Shown: in pieces, positions 7,210 to 11,589 of the stretch
Numbering within the stretch: position 1 is the stretch's first letter
Layout: each line of letters opens with the position of its first letter
Source of the DNA: Cellulomonas sp.
GTDB lineage: Bacteria > Actinomycetota > Actinomycetes > Actinomycetales > Cellulomonadaceae
NCBI GenBank assembly: GCA_027451305.1
Contig: DAIDJQ010000229.1
Coordinates: 1-11,589, forward strand
Length of the DNA stretch: 11,589 nucleotides
Reading direction: 5' to 3'
Notes under the pieces: model-generated
Database searches by the model: none
Seen by the model: only the letters and a program-made list of their open reading frames with translations
What the model was told of the DNA's origin: nothing
Position numbers and translations under genes: made by a program

Positions 7210-7491
7210 CTAGCTGCGGACGAGCCGGGCGATCGCGTCCGCAGCCTCGCGGACCTTCTCGTGGCCGGCCTCGTGGGACTGGCGGGCGGCGTCGACGACG
7301 CAGTGGTCGAGGTGGTCCTCGAGCAGACCCAGGCCGACGGCCTGCAGCGCCTTGGTCACCGCGGCGATCTGGGTGAGGACGTCGATGCAGTAGGTGTCCT
7401 CGTCGACCATGCGCGCGATCCCGCGCACCTGGCCCTCGACGCGGCGCAGCCGCTTCAGGTACTCGTCCTTGCCGTCGCTGTAGCCGGGCAT
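7210..7491 (-). CDS. csoR: Cu(I)-sensing transcriptional repressor CsoR
   Basis: This 93-aa all-helical repressor of the CsoR/RcnR family (DUF156) contains [19 protein letters not shown] (11-29), the conserved DNA-facing first helix, and the Cu(I) ligand set Cys35, His60 and Cys64 ([11 protein letters not shown] and [11 protein letters not shown]). This matches the Cys-His-Cys triad of Mycobacterium tuberculosis CsoR and argues for copper rather than nickel, formaldehyde or sulfide sensing. Apo-CsoR binds DNA; Cu(I) binding releases it. AGGAGG at 7498-7503, 6 nt before the ATG, fixes the start. It is the first gene of the csoR-copZ-copA operon and has a palindromic operator about 50 nt upstream, so it almost certainly represses its own operon. 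Confidence 0.95.
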   Translation of the reverse strand: MPGYSDGKDEYLKRLRRVEGQVRGIARMVDEDTYCIDVLTQIAAVTKALQAVGLGLLEDHLDHCVVDAARQSHEAGHEKVREAADAIARLVRS

Positions 7492-7534
7492 CGTGAACCT
7501 CCTCGCCGGGCCACCGGGACCCGTCGTCCTCGAC

Positions 7535-7562
7535 TGTATACCCCTACCGGGTATGGGAACCA
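7535..7562 (-). promoter_or_regulatory. Promoter and CsoR-type operator of the copper operon
   Basis: The sequence ATACCCCTACCGGGTAT at 7538-7554 is an inverted repeat (ATACCC/GGGTAT around 5 nt), close in layout to known CsoR operators with C-rich and G-rich half-sites flanked by TA. On the minus strand TGGTTC (7557-7562) and TATACA (7535-7540), 16 nt apart, are plausible -35 and -10 hexamers, so the palindrome fills the spacer and touches the -10. Bound CsoR would block RNA polymerase. The transcript would start near 7528, about 36 nt before csoR. Confidence 0.75.
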
Positions 7563-7594
7563 GGGACCGAGGGCCCGGTTGCGCCGCGCTTCGG

Positions 7595-7653
7595 GTCCGG
7601 CACGGGCCGGACGCCGACGGGCCCGGTCGCTGGGTGCGTACCGGGCCCGTCGG
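7595..7653 (-). terminator. Terminator of the heme operon (two tandem hairpins)
   Basis: A perfect 14-bp inverted repeat (7614-7627 with 7640-7653, 12-nt loop) lies 30 nt downstream of the hemL stop on the minus strand. A second 6-bp hairpin (GTCCGG 7595-7600 with CCGGAC 7607-7612) follows it directly. They separate hemL from the copper-operon promoter at 7535-7562. No T tract is present. Confidence 0.75.
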
Positions 7654-7683
7654 GGCGATCAGGCGTCGAGGTCGTGCGGAGTG

Positions 7684-9024
7684 TCAGACCGCCGGTCGCT
7701 CGGCAGCGGCCGCGGCCGCCGCAGCGGGAAGCGCCGACTCGATCCGGCCGATCGCCTCCTCGTCGTGCGCGGCGGAGACGAACCAGGCCTCGAACGGCGA
7801 CGGCGGCGCGTAGACGCCCTGCTCGAGCAGCGCGTGGAAGAAGGGCGTGTACCGCCAGTGCTCGCTGGCCAGCACGGCGTCGTAGTCCCGGGCCCCCGCG
7901 GCAGCGGGGCCGGGTCCGAACATCGTGCTGAACAGCGAGCCGGCCCACTGCATGGCGTGCGGCACCCCGGCCTCACCGAGCGCCCGGGAGAGGGCGTTGC
8001 GCAGGCGGACCGACGTCGCGTCGACGCGGGCGTACACGTCGTCGTCGGCCAGACGCAGCGTCGCGAGGCCCGCGGCCACCGCGACCGGGTTCCCGGACAA
8101 GGTCCCGGCCTGGTACACCGGGCCCAGCGGCGCGAGCGACGCCATCACGTCCTCGCGTCCGCCGACTGCGGCCACCGGCAGCCCGCCGCCGATCACCTTG
8201 CCGAAGGTCAGCAGGTCCGGTGCCCAGCCCTCGGCCTGCCCCTCCAGCCCCCACCAGCCGGCCGGGGACACGCGGAAGCCGGTCAGCACCTCGTCCTGGA
8301 TCAGCAGCGCGCCGGCCTCGGCGGTGATGCGGCGCAGCTCGGCGTTGAACCCCGGCAGCGGCGGCACCACGCCCATGTTGGCCGGTGCCGCCTCGATGAT
8401 CAGGGCGGCGATGCGCGGACCGTGCGCCTCGAACGCGGCCCGCACGGCGTCCAGGTCGTTGTAGGGGAGCACGAGCGTCTCGGCTGCGACCTCGGCGGTG
8501 ACGCCCGCCGATCCCGGCAGTGCCAGCGTCGCGACGCCGGAGCCGGCGGCCGCCAGCAGGGCGTCGACGTGCCCGTGGTAGCAGCCCGCGAACTTCACGA
8601 CGAGGTCGCGGCCGGTGAACCCGCGGGCCAGCCGCAGCGCCGTCATCGTCGCCTCGGTGCCGGTGGACACCAGGCGGACCCGCTCGGCGGCGGGCACGCG
8701 ACGGCGGATCTCCTCGGCGAGCTCCAGCTCGCCGATCGTCGGCGCACCGAACCCCAGGCCCCGGCTCGCCGCGTCCTGCACCGCCTCGACCACCTCGGGG
8801 TGCGCGTGCCCCAGGAGAGCCGGCCCCCACGAGCCCACGAGGTCCACGTACTCGAACCCGTCCACGTCACGCACCCAGGCGCCGTGCGCCGACGCGATGA
8901 ACCGCGGCGTGCCGCCCACCGACCCGTAGGCGCGCACCGGCGAGTTCACCCCGCCCGGGATCACCCCCAGCGCACGCTCGAAGGCGTCGGCGCTCGCGGG
9001 GTGCTGCGACAGGGCATGGGTCAT
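7684..9024 (-). CDS. hemL: Glutamate-1-semialdehyde 2,1-aminomutase
   Basis: This 446-aa PLP enzyme converts glutamate-1-semialdehyde to 5-aminolevulinate, the last step of the C5 route that feeds tetrapyrrole synthesis. The class-III aminotransferase pattern is clear: [14 protein letters not shown] (21-34), [15 protein letters not shown] (120-134), GCYHGHVD (147-154), PANMG (214-218), the cofactor-binding Asp244-Glu245-Val, and the PLP Lys276 in [11 protein letters not shown]. Length matches the family (about 430-450 aa) apart from a short Ala-rich tail. The ATG at 9024 overlaps the hemB stop as ATGA and follows GAGGAGA with a 4-nt gap, so I reject the longer in-frame start inside hemB. It is the last gene of the hemC-D-B-L cluster. 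Actinobacteria typically use this C5 route. Confidence 0.96.
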   Translation of the reverse strand: MTHALSQHPASADAFERALGVIPGGVNSPVRAYGSVGGTPRFIASAHGAWVRDVDGFEYVDLVGSWGPALLGHAHPEVVEAVQDAASRGLGFGAPTIGELELAEEIRRRVPAAERVRLVSTGTEATMTALRLARGFTGRDLVVKFAGCYHGHVDALLAAAGSGVATLALPGSAGVTAEVAAETLVLPYNDLDAVRAAFEAHGPRIAALIIEAAPANMGVVPPLPGFNAELRRITAEAGALLIQDEVLTGFRVSPAGWWGLEGQAEGWAPDLLTFGKVIGGGLPVAAVGGREDVMASLAPLGPVYQAGTLSGNPVAVAAGLATLRLADDDVYARVDATSVRLRNALSRALGEAGVPHAMQWAGSLFSTMFGPGPAAAGARDYDAVLASEHWRYTPFFHALLEQGVYAPPSPFEAWFVSAAHDEEAIGRIESALPAAAAAAAAERPAV

Positions 9025-10019
9025 CGGGTCTCCTCGGAGAGCCAGTGGGCCAGCTCGTTGGCCCAGTAGGTGAGCACGACGTCGGCGCCGGCCCGTCGGA
9101 TCGAGACCACGGACTCGGTGATCGCCCGGCGGCGCTCGATCCAGCCGTTGGCGGCGGCGGCCTCGATCATGGCGTACTCGCCGGACACCTGGTACGCCCA
9201 CACCGGCACCGTCGACGTGGCCGCCACGTCGGCCAGCACGTCCAGGTAGGACATCGCGGGCTTCACCATCACCACGTCGGCGCCCTCGGCCACGTCGGCC
9301 TCGACCTCGCGCGCGGCCTCGCGGCGGTTGGCGGGGTCCATCTGGTACGTGCGGCGGTCGCCCTTCAGCTCGCTCTCGACGGCCTCGCGGAACGGGCCGT
9401 AGAACGCCGACGCGTACTTCGCGGCGTAGGCGAGCAGGGCCGTCGACTGGTGGCCCGCGGCGTCGAGCGTGTCTCGCACGGCCGCCGTCTGGCCGTCCAT
9501 CATCCCGGACAGCCCGATCAGGTCCACCCCGGCCTCCGCCTGCGCCAGCGCCATGTCCGCGTAGCGCACCAGCGTCGCGTCGTTGTCCACCGTGCCGTCC
9601 GGGGCGACCACGCCGCAGTGCCCGTGGTCCGTGAACTCGTCCAGGCACAGGTCGGCCTGCACCACGAGCGCGTCACCCACCTCGGCCACCACGTCGGCGA
9701 TGGCCAGGTTGAGGATGCCGTCCGGCTCGGTCGCGCAGCTGCCGACGGCGTCCCGACGCTCGGGGATGCCGAACAGCATCACGCCGCCGATCCCGGCCTC
9801 GGCCGCCTCCACGGCGGCGCGGCGCAGCGAGTCGCGGGTGTGCTGCAGCACACCGGGCATGGAGCCGAGGGGGCGCGGGGCGGTCAGCCCCTCCTTGACG
9901 AACATCGGCAGCACCAGCTCGGCCGGGTGCAGGCGCGTCTGCGCGGCCAGGCGGCGGCGGGCGGGGGTGGCGCGCATCCGGCGCAGGCGGACGCGGCCGG
10001 GGGTCGGGACGGTGGTCAT
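9021..10019 (-). CDS. hemB: Delta-aminolevulinic acid dehydratase (porphobilinogen synthase)
   Basis: This 332-aa enzyme condenses two 5-aminolevulinate molecules to porphobilinogen. Both Schiff-base lysines are seen: Lys201 in [13 protein letters not shown] and Lys253 in [11 protein letters not shown]. The metal-site segment is [14 protein letters not shown] (123-136): Cys125 and Cys135 are kept, but the middle Cys of the classical zinc triad is Asp127, giving a mixed Cys-Asp-Cys site. The N-terminal RLRRMR and the SYLDV...[10 protein letters not shown] blocks are typical and the length is normal (about 320-340 aa). The ATG at 10019 follows AAGGAGA with a 4-nt gap and overlaps the hemD stop by 4 bases, so I reject the longer frame reaching into hemC. 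Translation is probably coupled to both neighbours. Confidence 0.96.
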   Translation of the reverse strand: MTTVPTPGRVRLRRMRATPARRRLAAQTRLHPAELVLPMFVKEGLTAPRPLGSMPGVLQHTRDSLRRAAVEAAEAGIGGVMLFGIPERRDAVGSCATEPDGILNLAIADVVAEVGDALVVQADLCLDEFTDHGHCGVVAPDGTVDNDATLVRYADMALAQAEAGVDLIGLSGMMDGQTAAVRDTLDAAGHQSTALLAYAAKYASAFYGPFREAVESELKGDRRTYQMDPANRREAAREVEADVAEGADVVMVKPAMSYLDVLADVAATSTVPVWAYQVSGEYAMIEAAAANGWIERRRAITESVVSIRRAGADVVLTYWANELAHWLSEETR

Positions 10020-10879
10020 GGCGTCTCCTTGGGTTCGGGGTCGGCGGAGGCCGCGGTGGACCGGGCGGGTTCGGCGGGCGCGGTCGCCACGGGGGCCGCG
10101 ACGGAGCTGGCGCGGGCGTGCGCGCCGGCGAGGGCGCCGACCAGGGCGGTCACGGTGCGTTCGGGGGCGACGACGGCGACCGGCAGGCCGGCGGCGCGGG
10201 CCGCATCGGCCGTGGTCGGACCGATGCAGGCCAGCAGCACCCCGGCGGGCGGGGGGCCGAGACGGGAGGCCAAGGCCCGCACGGTGCTCGGCGACGTGAG
10301 CAGCGCGGCGGCGATGGAGCCCTCGCGCCACTCGGCGACCACCTCGTCGGGCGCGGGTCCGGCGGGGACCGTGCGGTAGGCGACCACGTCGTCCACAGCC
10401 CACCCGGCCGCCCGCAGTCCGTCGACCAGCTCGGGACCGGCCAGGTCGCCGCGTGCGAACAGCACCCGCGCTCCGGCCGGTTCGGGCGCGGGCCAGGCCT
10501 CGGCGAGCGCCCGGGCCCCCGACCCCCCGACGAGGTCGGCCGTGACGCCGACCGTGGCGAGGGCCCGGGCCGTCGCAGGCCCGACGGCCGCCACCCTGGT
10601 CCGCCCCACCACGTCGCCGAGCGGTTCGGCACTCTCCAGCGCCCGTCCGACGAGCGCACCGACCGCTGCCGCGCTCGTGACCGCCAGCCAGGCGTACCGA
10701 CCGGCGCGCAGGTCGGCGAGCGCCGCGTCCAGAGCCGTCGGGTCGTCCACCGGCTCCGTGCGCACCAGCGGGACCACCACCGGTTCCGCGCCGGCCTCCC
10801 GCAGCGCCGCCTCGGCGTCCGCGCTGCCGGAGGCGGGCCGGGGCACCAGCACCCGCAGGCCCGCCAGAGGTCCGCTCAT
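10016..10879 (-). CDS. hemD: Uroporphyrinogen-III synthase
   Basis: This 287-aa protein cyclises hydroxymethylbilane to uroporphyrinogen III with inversion of ring D. The family is poorly conserved, but its two-domain pattern is visible: LRVLVPRP at the N-terminus, [10 protein letters not shown] (67-76), [11 protein letters not shown] (97-107), then in the second half [11 protein letters not shown] (193-203) and [15 protein letters not shown] (218-232). Position between hemC and hemB makes the call secure. Residues from about 253 on form an Ala/Pro/Ser-rich tail that is probably disordered and not needed for activity. The ATG shares one base with the hemC stop (TGATG) and has GAGG just upstream. 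There is no fused methyltransferase (CobA) domain, unlike some hemD genes of other actinobacteria and Firmicutes. Confidence 0.92.
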   Translation of the reverse strand: MSGPLAGLRVLVPRPASGSADAEAALREAGAEPVVVPLVRTEPVDDPTALDAALADLRAGRYAWLAVTSAAAVGALVGRALESAEPLGDVVGRTRVAAVGPATARALATVGVTADLVGGSGARALAEAWPAPEPAGARVLFARGDLAGPELVDGLRAAGWAVDDVVAYRTVPAGPAPDEVVAEWREGSIAAALLTSPSTVRALASRLGPPPAGVLLACIGPTTADAARAAGLPVAVVAPERTVTALVGALAGAHARASSVAAPVATAPAEPARSTAASADPEPKETP

Positions 10880-11589
10880 CAGCCCTCGTCCCGCGCGCCG
10901 CCGACGGGTGCCAGGTCCGCTGCCCCGTCGGCCAGGAGCAGGTCCGCGACGCGGGTGCCGAGGGCGGCGGCCGCCGCCGGGTCCGGCGCGGCAGCGCTGA
11001 GCGTCCGGCGCAGCACCCGGCCCCCGTCGACGCCGGCCACCACGGCCCGCAGCTCCAGCTCGCCGCCGTCGCCGAGAACGGCGAGCGCTCCGACCGGCGC
11101 CGCGCAGCCTGCCTCGAGCCGGGCCAGCAGCGCCCGCTCGGCCGTGACGGCCAGCCGCGTCGGCGGGTGGTCGAGCGCGCGCAGCGCCACGGCGAGCGCC
11201 CCGTCACCCTCGGCATCCACGGCCCGCACCTCCACCGCGAGCGCACCCTGACCGGGTGCGGGCAGCATCGCCTCGGTGTCGAACGCCTCGGTGACCGCGT
11301 CGAGCCGGCCGAGCCGTGCCAGCCCCGCCCGCGCCAGCACCACCGCGTCCAGGTCGCCCGGTCCGGACCCGCCGGCCACCCGCCCGAGCCGGGTGTCCAC
11401 GTTCCCGCGCAGGTCCACCACCTCGAGGTCCGGACGCAGGGCCCGCAGCTGGGCGGCGCGGCGCGGTGAGCCGGTACCGACACGGGCGCCCGCCGGGAGC
11501 GCCGCGAGCGTCAGGCCGTCCCGTGCGCAGAGGGCGTCCCGCGGGTCCTGCCGGAGCGGCACCGCGGCCACCACCAGCCCGGGTGCGGC
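10879..11589 (-). CDS. hemC: Hydroxymethylbilane synthase (porphobilinogen deaminase), 5' end outside window
   Basis: The frame is open to the right edge, giving 236 residues of an enzyme normally about 310-330 aa long, so roughly the first quarter is missing. It polymerises four porphobilinogens to hydroxymethylbilane. Counting from the first visible residue: RQDPRDAL (13-20), the segment with the catalytic Asp region; [11 protein letters not shown] (38-48), the substrate-carboxylate-binding stretch (GTSSLRR in E. coli); [12 protein letters not shown] (60-71); [13 protein letters not shown] (110-122); and Cys162 in [11 protein letters not shown], the residue that carries the dipyrromethane cofactor. 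The GTG at 11574 is internal, since family similarity continues upstream of it ([12 protein letters not shown]). It is the first visible gene of the hem cluster; regulation and promoter lie outside the window. Confidence 0.95.
   Translation of the reverse strand, partial: AAPGLVVAAVPLRQDPRDALCARDGLTLAALPAGARVGTGSPRRAAQLRALRPDLEVVDLRGNVDTRLGRVAGGSGPGDLDAVVLARAGLARLGRLDAVTEAFDTEAMLPAPGQGALAVEVRAVDAEGDGALAVALRALDHPPTRLAVTAERALLARLEAGCAAPVGALAVLGDGGELELRAVVAGVDGGRVLRRTLSAAAPDPAAAAALGTRVADLLLADGAADLAPVGGARDEG

Noticed and set aside
7039..9069. 676-aa + strand open frame antisense to copZ, csoR and hemL
   Set aside because: Shadow frame spanning three well-supported opposite-strand genes and their intergenic regulatory sites.
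9024..9648. Upstream in-frame extension of hemL inside hemB
   Set aside because: The extension is Arg/Gly-rich without family similarity, while the ATG at 9024 has a GAGGAGA site and the normal hemL N-terminus.
11572..11574. GTG at 11574 as the hemC start
   Set aside because: Family-like sequence continues upstream to the window edge, so the gene is truncated by the window rather than short.

Overview
The window is very GC-rich (coding third positions almost all G/C), uses ATG/GTG starts with GGAGG-type ribosome sites, and encodes a CsoR-copZ-copA copper operon and a hemC-hemD-hemB-hemL tetrapyrrole operon of actinobacterial type. It most likely comes from the chromosome of a high-GC Gram-positive (Actinomycetota). 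A Cellulomonas-like member of the Micrococcales is my best guess, made on protein style alone. I see no transposase, phage gene, tRNA, rRNA or CRISPR array.

Left part, + strand (1-816): a 56-aa CsbD-like stress protein gene ends in a strong hairpin terminator. About 240 bases without a recognisable gene follow. Then comes a clear cyclic-di-GMP-I (GEMM-I) riboswitch aptamer at about 517-608, placed directly before a Shine-Dalgarno sequence and a 48-aa ORF of unknown function. Hairpins at 770-814 close this unit and also lie at the 3' end of the gene arriving from the other strand. A second-messenger riboswitch with only a tiny unknown ORF under it is the most interesting part of the window.

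Middle part, - strand (814-4377): two membrane proteins are encoded. The distal one is an 862-aa protein with N-terminal membrane helices, a degenerate kinase-like domain and a C-terminal lysylphosphatidylglycerol-synthase/flippase-like membrane domain. Upstream of it is a CPBP-family membrane protein lacking the Arg of the EExxxR motif. Both starts lack a Shine-Dalgarno sequence and carry a TANNNT hexamer exactly 7 nt before the ATG, which suggests leaderless transcripts.

Copper operon, - strand (4534-7562): csoR (Cu(I)-sensing repressor), copZ (Cu chaperone) and copA (Cu(I)-exporting P1B-ATPase) are packed head to tail. A palindromic CsoR-type operator overlaps the likely promoter in front of csoR, and a 12-bp hairpin follows copA. 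In the inferred circuit, Cu(I) releases CsoR, the operon is transcribed, CopZ carries Cu(I) to CopA, and CopA exports it.

Heme operon, - strand (7614-11589): hemC (5' end outside the window), hemD, hemB and hemL overlap by 1 to 4 bases each, so translation is probably coupled. HemL makes 5-aminolevulinate from glutamate-1-semialdehyde, HemB makes porphobilinogen, HemC makes hydroxymethylbilane and HemD closes it to uroporphyrinogen III. A 14-bp hairpin lies 30 bases after hemL.
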